Below, piece by piece: positions 14,301 to 26,300 of a stretch of 34,439 nt of DNA; the stretch's first letter is position 1, and every line of letters starts with the position of its first letter. The position numbers were made by a program, and so were the translations under genes. The stretch is from Actinomadura litoris (lineage in GTDB: Bacteria; Actinomycetota; Actinomycetes; Streptosporangiales; Streptosporangiaceae). Below the pieces are notes generated by a model. That model did not search any database, had not been told where the DNA came from, and saw nothing but the letters and a program-made list of their open reading frames with translations. The stretch spans positions 1-34,439 of the forward strand of contig NZ_WOFH01000026.1 in assembly GCF_009733595.1 (NCBI RefSeq). The letters run 5' to 3'.

Positions 14301-17300
14301 GAAGTCGTCGTCCGCGCCGACCCGTTCCACATCCAGGACCTGTGCGAACACCGCGCACAGGATCTCCTCCCGGACATCGGAGGGCCCCCGCCCGGCGGGC
14401 GGCCCGCCCGCGGCCGACGGCGCGGGCAGCGCGTCGCGGTCCAGCTTGCCGTTCACCGTGAGCGGCAGCTCGTCCAGCACCACGACCGCCGAGGGCACCA
14501 TGTACTCCGGCAGGCGCGCAGCCGTGAACTCCAGCACCGACGCGGGCAGGTCCGCCGGACGGCCCGCGTCCGCGCCGGGCACGACGTAGGCGATCAGGCG
14601 CCGGTCGCCGGGGACGTCCTCGCGGACCACCACCGCCGACCGCGCGACCGCCGGGTGCTCGGCCACGACCGCGCCGACCTCGCCCGGCTCGACCCGGACG
14701 CCCCGGATCTTCACCTGGTCGTCGGCGCGGCCCGCGAACACGAGGTCGCCGCCGGTGGTCCAGCGCGCCCGGTCGCCCGTCCGGTAGAGGCGCCCGCCCG
14801 CGCCGAACGGGTTCGCGACGAACCGCTCCGCCGTCAGCGCCGCCCGGCCGAGGTACCCGCGCGCCAGCCCGGCGCCCGCCACGTACAGCTCCCCGGCGAC
14901 ACCGGCCGGGACGGGCGCGAGCCGCTCGTCCAGCACGTACACGCGCGTGTTGGCGACCGGGCGGCCGATCGCGGTCTCCGCCGCGTCCGGGTCGCACCGC
15001 CACAGGGTCGCGTCGACCGTGGTCTCGGTGGGGCCGTAGGAGTTGAACATCCTGCGGCCGCGCGCCCACCGCGCCATCAGCTCCGGCGGGCACGCCTCCC
15101 CCGCCACGACCAGCGTCGCGTCCGGGCCGATCGCCCCGTCCTCCAGCGTCGCGAGGACGGCGGGCGGCAGCGTCACATGCGTGACGCGCTGCTCCGCGAG
15201 CATCCTCGGCAGCGCGTCGCCGAGGCGCCGCTCGGGCGGGATCACCACCAGTGTCGCGCCGGTCATGAGCGCCATCAGCCATTCCCACCCGAAGGTGTCG
15301 AAGCCCACCGACGCGAACTGGCCGACCCTGGACCCGGGGCCGACGCCCAGGTCCCGGACGTGCCCGGCGACCAGGCTCGCCACGCCCGCGTGCGACACCT
15401 GCACGCCCTTCGGGCGGCCGGTGGACCCCGACGTGTACACCACGTACGCGGGGTGCTCGGGCCTGGGCGAGGGGATTTCGGGCCGTTCGTCCGGCTCGGG
15501 TGCGTCGACCGTGAGGCCGAGCGCCGGAGACGGGAGCAGGCCCGCCGTTCCCGCCGACACCAGCACCGCCGCCGGAGCCGAGTCCTCGATCATGTAGGCG
15601 ACGCGGTCCGCCGGGTACTCCGGGTCGATCGGCACGTACGCGCCCCCGGCCTTCAGCACGCCCAGCAGCGCCACCAGCAGGTCGGCGCCGCGCTCCAGGC
15701 AGACCCCGACCGTCGTCTCGGGGCCGACGCCCCGGTCGGCCAGGACCCGGGCGAGGCGGTCGGAGCGCGCGTCCAGCTCCGCGTAGGACGTCGCGGCGCC
15801 ACCGGCGACGACCGCCGCCGCGCCGGGGTCCGCCGCCACCCGCGCCGCGAACAGCTCGGGAACCGTCGCCCGCGGCACGTCCACCGCCGTGTCGTTCCAC
15901 GCGGTCAGCATCCGGTCGCGCTCGCCCGCGCCGAACGCGTCCAGGCCGCTGAGGCGCAGGTCGGGCGCGTCCGCGAGCCGCTCCAGCGTCCGGACGAGCC
16001 GCTCGGCCAGCGCGTCGGCGGTGCGCGGCTCGAACAGGTCCGCCGCCGCGATCACCGAGCCGCGCACCCCGGCGGGCGCGCCGCCCGCGTCGAACACCTC
16101 CCCGACGAGGACGTCGAGGTCGAACTTCGCGGTGGCCGCGCCGAGCGGCAGCGCCGTGACGCGCAGGCCCGGCAGGTCGAGGTCGGCGTCCGCGTTGTTC
16201 TGGAGGGTCAGCATCACCTGGAACAGCGCGTGCCGGGCCATCGACCGGCTCGGCGACAGCTCCTCCACCAGCTTCTCGAACGGGACGTCCTGGTGCGTGA
16301 ACGCCGCCAGGCCGCGCTCCCTGACCCGCGCGAGGACCTCGCGGAACGTCGGGTCGCCCGACAGGTCCGTCCGGACGACGAGCGTGTTGATGAAGAACCC
16401 GACCAGGTCGTCCAGGGCCTCGTCGGACCGTCCGGCGTTGGGCGAGCCGATCGGGACGTCGGTGCCCGCGCCGAGCCGCGACAGCAGCATCGCCAGCGCG
16501 GCCTGGAGCACCATGAACGTCGTGACGTTCTCCTCGCGCGCGATCTCCCGCAGCCGCGCGTGCACCCCGGCGGGGACCTCGACCGGCGCCCGGTGCCCCC
16601 GGTGCCCGGCCACCGGCGGGCGCCGGTGGTCGGTCGGCAGGCTCAGCTCCTCGGGCGCGCCCGCCAGCGCGTCCCGCCAGTAGGCGACCTGCCGGGAGAT
16701 CAGGCTGCCCGGGTCGTTCTCGTCGCCGAGCAGCTCCCGCTGCCACAGCGCGTAGTCGGCGTACTGGACGGGCAGCGGCTCCCACTCCGGCGCCCGCCCC
16801 TCGCGGCGCGCCGCGTAGGCGGCCGACAGGTCCATCGCCAGCGGCCGGGGCGACCAGCCGTCGCTCGCGATGTGGTGCAGGACGACGACGAGGACCCGCT
16901 CCCGCTCACCCTCCTCGAACAGCCACGCGCGGATCGGCACCTCCTCCGACAGGTCGAACGGGTAGCGGATCACCTCGTCCACGGCCGCGTCGAGGTCGGC
17001 CGGGGCACCGGCGGCCTCCAGCTCCCAGTCCAGGTCCGCGAGGTCGAGGACCTGCTGGTAGGGCACGCCGTCCACCACGGTCAGCCGCGTGCGCAGCACC
17101 TCGTGGCGGTCCAGGACGTCCCGGAGCGCGAGCGCCAGCGCCTCCTGGTCCACCTGGCCGGACAGCCGCAGCGCGACCGGGACGTTGTAGGTGGCGCTGG
17201 GCCCTTCGAGCTGCCCGATGAACCAGAGCCGCTGCTGCGCGAACGACAGCGGGATCCGCTCGGGGCGCTCCCTCCGGGTGAGCGGCGTCCGCGCCGCGCC

Positions 17301-20300
17301 GGCGCCGTTCGCGGCCAGCCGGGAGGCGAGCCCCGCGACGGTCGGCGCGTCGAACATCGTCCTGAGCGGGACCTCCACGCCGAGGACGGTCCGGACGCGG
17401 CTGATCAGCCGGGTGGCCAGCAGCGAGTGCCCGCCGAGCTCGAAGAAGTCGTCCTCGGCCCCGATGCCGTCCAGGCCCAGGACCTGCGCGAAGACGCCGC
17501 AGAGGATCTCCTCCTGGAGAGTGTTCGCTCCCCGTCCCGCGCCGGAGGCGTAGACCGGCGCGGGCAGCGCCCGCCGGTCGAGCTTGCCGTTCACGGTCAG
17601 CGGCAGGGCGTCCATGACGACGACGGCCGACGGCACCATGTAGTCCGGCAGCCGCTCGCCGACGAAGGCCCGAACCGCCGCCGGCAGGTCCTCGCCCGCG
17701 GCCCCGGCGGGCACGACGTAGGCGACCAGGCGCTTCTCACCGGGGGTGTCCTCGCGGACGAGGATCGCGGCCTGCCGCACCCCCGGATGCGCCGCCACCG
17801 CGGACCGGACATCGCCCGGCTCGATCCGGAACCCGCGGATCTTGACCTGGTCGTCCGCGCGTCCCGCGAACACCAGCAGGCCGTCCGGGGTCCAGCGGAC
17901 CCGGTCACCCGTCCGGTACATCCGCTCGCCCGGACCCCCGAAGGGGTCGGACACGAACCGTTCGGCCGTCAGCGCGGGCCGGTTCAGGTAGCCGCGCGAG
18001 ACGCCCGCACCGGCGATGTACACCTCGCCCGCGACCCCGACCGGAACCGGCGACAGGCGCTCGTCCAGCACGTAGACGCGGGTGTTGCGGATCGGCGAGC
18101 CGATCGGCACATCCGGCCGGCCGGCCGCCGCCCGCCAGACCACGGCATCGGCCGTGGTCTCGGTCTGACCGTAGGTGTTGAGCAGCTTCCGGCCCGGCGC
18201 CCACCGCTCGATCAGCTCCGGCGGGCACGGCTCGCTCCCGACCTCGATCACCACATCGGCGGGAACGGCGTCCGCGGCGACACCGGCGAGCACCGACGGC
18301 GGCACCGTGAGATGCGTGATCTCCTGCTCGGCGATGAACTCCGCCAGCGCGTCCCCGAGCCGCCGCTCGTCGGGAACGACCACCAGCGTCCCGCCGTTGG
18401 TCAGCGCCATCGACCATTCCAGGCACAGGATGTCGAACGTCACCGACGAGAACTGCGCCACCCGCGACCCCGGACCGGCACCGAACCGGTCCAGCGCCGC
18501 GACCGTGTTCGCGAACCCGCCGTCCGACACGCCGACCGCCTTCGGACGGCCGGTGGAACCGGACGTGTACGTCACGTACAGCAGCTGGTCCGGCAGCACC
18601 GGCGACCGCTCGCCCTCGCCCAGCGGCTCGGCCGACACCCCGTCGAGCGCCCGCTCGGTCTCCGGATCGTCCAGCACCGTCACCGGGATGTCGGTGTCGG
18701 GGACCGAGGCGAGGGTGCCGGAAGAGGCCAGCACCAGCACCGGGCGCTCCTCGGCGAACATCGCCGCGACCCGCTCACCCGGGAAGCCCGGGTCCACGCA
18801 CAGGTACGCGCCGCCGGCCTTCAGCGCGGCCAGCATCGCCACGACCAGATCGGCGCCCCGCCCCAGCACCGGGGCCACCACCGACTCCCGGCCCACGCCA
18901 CGCCCGATCAGCAACCGCGCCAACCGGTTCGCGCGGCCGTCCAGCTCCGCATACGTCAGCCGCACGTCGCCGTCGACCAGGGCGGCCGCGTCCGGGCGCG
19001 CCACCACCTGCGCCTCGAACAGCCCCACCACCGACACCGGCGGCACCTCGGCGCCCGTGTCGTTCCACTCCACCAGGACCCGACCGCGCTCATCATCGTC
19101 CAGCACACCGATGGCGCCGAGCGGGACGTTCCGGCCGTTCTCCAGCGCGGCGACGAGGTTCCGGACGGCGGTGTGCAGAAGCGAGCCGACCGCGCGCGGG
19201 TCGATCGGCGGGACGGCGTCGACGGCGAGCCGGATCCGGTCGCCCTCGTCGTCGACCGAGACCGACAGCGGGAAGTTGTCGCGCTCCTCGGAGTACAGGA
19301 GCGTGACGCCCTCCAGCCGCCCGCCGGTCTCGCCGGACGAGGCCAGCGCGGTGTTGTGGCGGTAGTTGAGCAGGGACGTGAACAGCGGGGTGTCGCCCGC
19401 GACGCCGCTGGCGCGCTGCGCGACGGCGAGCGGGGCGTGCTCGTGCTCCAGGAGCCCGGCGAGCTGCCCGCGCATCGCCGACACCGCGTCCAGGACGCCG
19501 ACCTCGCCCGTGCGCATCCGCACCGGCAGCGTGTTCATGAACGGGCCGGGGACGCGGTCGGCTCCGGCGCCCGCGTTCATCCGGCCGAACAGGACGGTGC
19601 CGAAGACGACGTCGTCGCGGCTCGACACGGCCGCGAGCACGCGCGCCCACGCCACGTGCATCAGCGTCGCGGGGCTCGCGCCGAGGCCGCGCGCGACCTC
19701 CAGCAGCCGGGCGTGCAGGTCCGGTTCGACGGGAACGAGCTCGCGGACCAGCGCGCCGCCGTCGCCCCGCACGTCGACCTGGTCGAACGGGGCGGTCGTC
19801 TCGTCGACGTCGCCGAGCAGCTCGGCGAAGTGGCGTTCGTGTTCGGCGCGGTCGACGCCGCTCCGGGCCTGCGCGACGAAGTCGCGGAACGGCAGCGGCG
19901 CGGGGAGCCGGTCGCCGCGTCCGGCGAGGAACGCCTGGACCTCCTCGAAGAGGATCTCCAGCGCGGTGTGGTCGCGGACGGCGTGGTGGGCGCGGACGAG
20001 CGCCACCCACCGCCCGCCGGGGGCGGCCGCGATGTGGAGGTCCATCAGCGGCGCGCGGCGCAGGTCCATCGCCAGTCCGGCGGCGGCGAGGAGCTGCTCC
20101 ACCTGTCCGGGGCCGCCCGGGTCGAGGACGATCTCCCGGACGGGCAGCGCGGCGCGGCGCCACACGACCTGCACCGGCTCCCGCACGCCCTCCCACACGA
20201 TGGACGTGCGGAAGATGTCGTGCCGGTCGATGACGTGCTGGAGCGCGTCCGCGAACGCGTCGAGCCGGGCGCGGGTGTCGAACTCCAGCACGGTCGGCAG

Positions 20301-23300
20301 CACGTAGGCGTCGTCGCCGCCGTCCACCAGCAGGTGGTGGAAGAGGAGCCCCTCCTGGAGCGGCGCGAGCGGGTAGATGTCGGCGACGTTCGGCGCGCCG
20401 CCCGCGACGGTCGCGACGACCCGTCCGACCTCGGCGGCGTCCAGGTCGGCGAGCGGCAGCATCTCCGGCGTGATCTCGGTCGCGTCCGGCGGGATGAGGT
20501 TCGGCGGGGCCTGCGGGCGCCCGGCGTCCAGGGCGGCGGCGAGGCCGGCGGGCGTCGGGGCCTGGAAGAACGCCCGCACCGGGACGGAGACGCCGCGCGA
20601 GCGCAGCAGCGCCACCAGCCGGATCGCCAGCAGCGACTGCCCGCCGAGCTGGAAGAAGTCGTCGTCGACGCCGACCGTCTCGACGCCGAGGACCTCGGCG
20701 AACGCGGCGCAGACGATCTCCTCGCGGACGGTCGAGGGTCCGCGCGCGGCGGCGGCCCCGGCGTACTCGGGCTCGGGGAGCGCGGCGCGGTCGAGCTTGC
20801 CGCCCGCGGTCAGCGGCAGCGCGTCCAGCACCACCACGGCGGAGGGGACCATGTAGTCCGGCAGCCGCTCCGCCACGAACCCGCGCACGTCCGCGGGAAG
20901 ATCGGCGACGGCGGCGGACGGCACGACGTAGCCGATCAGACGCCGGTCGCCGGGGACGTCCTCGCGGACGGCCACGACCGCCTGCCCCACCGCCGGGTGC
21001 GCGGCGATCACGGCCTGGACCTCGCCGGGCTCCACCCGGAACCCGCGGATCTTGACCTGGTCGTCGGCCCGGCCGAGGAACTCCAGGTGCCCGGCGGCCG
21101 TCCAGCGGACGCGGTCGCCGCTGCGGTACACGCGGGCACCCGGGTCGAACGGGGACGCCACGAAGCGCTCGGCCGTCAGGCCCGGACGGTTCGCGTAGCC
21201 GCGCGCGACGCCCGTGCCCGCGACGTACAGCTCGCCCGGCACGCCCACCGGGACCGGGCGGAGCCGCTCGTCCAGCACGTAGACGCGGGCGCCCGCGACC
21301 GGGACGCCGATGACGGGGGCGGCCGACATCGACGTCCGGGCCACGGCCGCGACCACCGTCGTCTCGGTCGGCCCGTAGAGGTTGAGCCCGTCGGTGCCCT
21401 CCAGCGACCGCAGCCGCGTCCACAGCTCCGGCGCGACGGCCTCGCCGCCGACGCCGACGCCGAGCGGCCGCCAGCCGGCGCCCTCGAACAGGCCCTCGTC
21501 CACGAGGAGCCGCAGGTAGGACGGGGTCACCTCGGCGAAGTCGATGCGCCCCTCGACCAGGCGGCGGGCCAGCGCGCCCGCGTCGCCCCAGGTCGCGGCG
21601 TCGATCACGTGGAGTTCGTGGCCGGTGAACAGGGCGGCGAGCTGGTTCCAGGACGCGTCGAACGACACCGACGTCGTCAGCGCGACCCGCAGCCGCCCGC
21701 CGCCGGCGCGGGCCGCCATCGGCCCGTACACCGCCGTGCGGTGCTGCTCGCACAGCCCGGTGATCGCGCGGTGCTCGACCACCACGCCCTTCGGCCGTCC
21801 CGTCGATCCCGAGGTGTAGATCACGTAGGCGGGGTGGGCGGGCAGCGGGCGGGCGTGGCCGCTCAGCGCGCTCCCGTCCAGCGCCGCCAGCTCCGCCACC
21901 GTCCCGGGATCGTCCAGGACGAGCCGCGCCGCCTTCCCGGGCAGCGCCGCCCCCGCCGACGCGGTCGTGACGACGGTGACGGGCGCGGCGTCCTCGATCA
22001 TGTAGGCGATGCGGTCGGCCGGGTACTCCGGGTCGAGCGGCACGTAGGCGCCGCCCGCCTTCAGCACGCCGAGGATCGCCACGATCAGCTCGGCGCCGCG
22101 CTCCAGGCACACCCCGACCCGCGACTCGGGCCCGACCCCCCGGCCGACCAGCAGCCGCGCCACGCGGTTCGCGCGCTCCTCCACCTCCGCGAACGTCAGC
22201 GCGACACCGTCGAAGACCAGCGCCGTGGCGTCCGGCGTCCGCGCCACCTGCGCCTCGAACAGCTCCGGCAGCGACGCGGCCCCGACCTCGCGGGCGGTGT
22301 CGTTCCACTCGGCCAGGACGAGCCGCCGCTCGCCCTCGTCCAGGATCTCCACCGCGCTCAGCCGCGTCTCCGGCGCGGCGACCAGCAGGCCCAGCACCCG
22401 CACCCACCGGCGGACGATCCCCTCGGCCGTGCCGGGGTCGAACAGGTCGGCCGCCGCGACCAGGCCGCCGCGCAGGCCCGCCGGGGCCCCGCCCTCGTCG
22501 AAGGTCTCGGCGAGGGTCCAGTCGAGGTCGAACTTGGCGGCCGAGGTCCGCGCCTTCGTCCCGGAGACGCGGACGCCCGGCAGGTCCAGCACCGGCTCGG
22601 CGTTGTTCTGGACCTTCAGCATCACCTGGAACAGCGGGTGCCGGGAGAGCGACCGCGCCGGGGACAGCTCCTCCACCAGCCGTTCGAACGGCACGTCCTG
22701 GTGTTCGAGGGCGGCGAGGCTCGTCTCCCGGACGCGGGCGAGCACCTCGCGGAACGTCGGGTCGCCCGACAGGTCGGCCCGGACCACGAGCGTGTTGATG
22801 AAGAACCCGACCAGGTCGTCGAGCGCGTCGTCGGTGCGGCCCGCGTTGGCGGCGCCGGTCGGCACGTCGGTGCCCGCGCCGAGCCGCGACAGCAGCATCA
22901 CCAGCGCGGCCTGCACGACCATGTAGGTGGTGACGCCCTCGGTCCGCGCGACGTCCGCGAGCCGCGCGTGGACGTCCGCCGGGACCTCCACCGGCACCTC
23001 GTGCCCGCGATGGGACGACACCGCCGGGCGCGGGCGGTCGAAGGGCAGCGCCAGCTCCTCGGGCGATCCCGCCAACGCGTCCCGCCAGTAGGCGACCTGG
23101 CGCGACATCACGCTGTCCGGGTCGCTCTCGTCGCCCAGCAGCTCCCGCTGCCACAACGCGTAGTCCGCGTACTGGACGGGCAGCGGCTCCCACTCCGGCT
23201 CCCGCCCCTCGACGCGGGCCGCGTAGGCGGTCGAGAGGTCGCGGGCGAGCGGTTCCATCGACCAGCCGTCACCCGCGATGTGGTGCACCACGACGACGAG

Positions 23301-26300
23301 CGTCCGCTCGTCCGGCGCGGTCTCGAACAGCCACGCCCTGATCGGGATCTCCGACGCCGGGTCGAACGGCCGCCCGGCCGCCTCCGCGACGGCGCCCGCC
23401 AGCCGGTCCGGCGCCACCTCGGCGACCGTCGGCGCCCAGTCCAGGTCGGCGAGGTCCGCGACGCGCTGGAACGGCTCGCCGTCCAGGACGCCGATGCGGG
23501 TCCGCAGCACCTCGTGGCGCCCGATCACGTCCCGCAGCGCCAGCGTGAGCGCGCCCCGGTCCACGGCGCCGGACAGGCGCAGCGCGATCGGGATGTTGTA
23601 GGTGGAGTCGGCACCGTCGAGCTGGCCGATGAACCACAGCCGCCGCTGCGCGAACGACAGCGGAACCGTTTCCGGGCGCTCCGCCGCGCCGAGCGCCGCC
23701 CGCGCCGCCGGGGCGTCGCCGAGCAGCGCCGCCAGCCCGGCGGGGGTGGGGGCCCGGAACAGCGTCCGCAGCGGCACCTCGACGCCGAGGACGGTCCGCA
23801 CCCGGCTGATCAGCCGGGTCGCCAGCAGCGAGTGCCCGCCCAGCGCGAAGAAGTCGTCGTCGACCCCGGCCCGCTCCAGGCCGAGGACCTCCGCGAACAC
23901 CCCGCAGAGCAGCTGCTCCCTGACCGTGGACGGCGCGCGCCCCGCGCCCGCCGCGTAGCGGGGGACGGGCAGGGCCGCCCGGTCGAGCTTGCCGTTCGGG
24001 GTCAGCGGCAGGGCGTCCAGCGCCACGACGGCCGAGGGCACCATGAAGTCGGGCAGCCGCCGACGGACGGACTCCCGCACCGACTCCGGCAGGGTCCCGG
24101 CGTCGTCCCCGCCGACGGGGACGACGTAGGCGACGAGGCGCCGGTCGCCCGGAACGTCCTCGCGCACGACCACCGACACACGCGACACACCCGGATGCGC
24201 GGCCACCGCGGCCTCGACCTCGCCGGGCTCGATCCGGAATCCGCGGACCTTCACCTGGTCGTCGGCGCGGCCGAGGAACTCCAGGCGCCCGTCGGCGTCC
24301 CAGCGCACCAGGTCGCCCGTGCGGTACATGCGGACGCCGGGCTCGAACGGGCACGCCGTGAACCGCTCGGCGGTCAGCCCGGCGCGGCCGGCATAGCCGC
24401 GCGCGAGACCCGTGCCGCTGACGTACAGCTCGCCCGCGACGCCCGCGGGCACCGGACGCAGCGACCCGTCCAGCACGTAGGCGCGGGTGTTCGCCAGCGG
24501 ACGCCCCACCAGCGGGCGGGGGCTCTCGGCGACCTCGCAGGCCAGCACGTGCACGGTGCACTCGGTCGGCCCGTACAGGTTGAGGCCGAGGGTCCCCTCC
24601 GACCGGCCGATCCGCTCCCACAGCTCGGCGCCGACCGCCTCGCCGCCGAGCAGCAGCACCTTCGGGCGGAGCGCCGGATCGTCCAGCAGCCCCTCCTCCA
24701 CCATCCGCTCGGCCTGGGACGGGGTGACGCTCACCCCCTCGATGCCGTGCGCGGCGATGTGGCCCATCAGCGCGGGCGTGTCGCGGCGCACGTCGTCGGC
24801 GATGACGTGCAGCTCATGGCCCGCCACCATCCACAGCAGGAACTCCCACGCGGCGTCGAACGACAGCGACCACGTGAGCGCCACGCGCAGCCGCCGCCCG
24901 TCCCGCGCGAACGCGCCCGCCCGCGAGAAGCCGAACAGGTTGGTGAGCCCGGCGTGCGGCACGACCACGCCCTTGGGCCGTCCCGTCGAACCCGAGGTGT
25001 AGATCACGTAGGCGGGGTTCAGCGGGGACGCGAGCGTGCGCTCGTCCGGGCCGAGCGGCGTGGCCGGCAGCGCCGCGAGGGCCCCGGCGGTGTCCGGGTC
25101 GTCCAGGACGATCGTCGCGGTCGCCGCGACCTGCTCGGCGGTGTGCGCGGACGTCAGCACCACGGCCGGGGCGGCGTCGGCGAGCATGTGCGCGATGCGC
25201 TCCGCCGGGTAGTCGGGGTCGATCGGCAGATACGCGGCGCCCGCCTTCAGCACGGCGAGGAGCGCGGGCAGCAGGTCGGCGCCGCGCTCAAGGCAGACGC
25301 CCACCGACGCCTCGGGGCCCGCGCCGCGACCGACGAGGAACCGCGCCAGCCGATTGGCGCGCGCGTCCAGTTCGGCATAGGTGAGCCGTTCGTCCCCGAA
25401 CACGACCGCGACCGCGTCGGGGGTGCGGGCGGCCTGGGCCTCGAACAGCTCCGGCACCGTCGCGGGCGGGACGTCGGACGCCGTGTCGTTCCACTCGACG
25501 AGGAGGCGGTGCTCGTCGTCCGCGTCCAGGACGTCCACGGCGTCCAGGAGGGCGGGGGCGCCGCCGTCCAGGGCCGCTTCGAGCGCGGCCACCAGGCCGT
25601 GCGTCGCGGTTCGGACCAGCGCGGCCACGGCGTGCGGGGCGACCGGCGCCACCGCGTCGACGGCCAGCGCGATGTCGGTTCCGTCGTCGTCCACGGAGAC
25701 GGCGAGGGGGTAGTTGGAGCGCTCGCGGCTGAACACCGTCCGGACGCCCGCGATGTCCTTGGTCTCGGTGTTGTGACGGTAGTTGAACAGGGCGGTGAAA
25801 AGGGGCGAGTCGCCGGGCACGGCGCCGGCCCGCTGCGCGAGGGACAGCGGAGCGTGCTCGTGGACCATCAGTGCCGCGAGCTGCTCACGCATCGCGGTGA
25901 CGGCGGCCCGTACGTCCGGTCCGCCGGTCCGGACCCGGACGGGCAGGGTGTTGATGAACGGCCCCGGCATCCGGTCGGCGCCCGCCCCGGCGCCCATCCG
26001 TCCGGACAGGACCGTCCCGAACACGACGTCGTCACGTCCCGACACGGCGGCGAGGGCACGTGCCCACGCCACGTGCATCACGGTCGCCACGCTGCTGCCC
26101 AGCCGTCGAGAGACCTCGCGCAGCCGCGTGCTCAACTCCGCCTCGAAGGGGACGACCGCATGCGCGGCGCCCTCGCCTTCGCCGCGCACGTCCAGCAGCC
26201 CGAACGGGGCCGTGGGCTCATCGACGTCGCCGAGCAGCCCGGTGAAGTACCGCTCGTGCTCCTCGGCACCGGCCCCGGCCCGCGCCCGTGCGACGAACTC

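Noticed and set aside
12379..23193. Long minus-strand frames 12379-16785 (1468 codons) and 19093-23193 (1366 codons) overlapping the first gene
   Set aside because: They are out of frame with the NRPS reading and give Arg/Gly/Ala-rich sequence without motifs; shadows.
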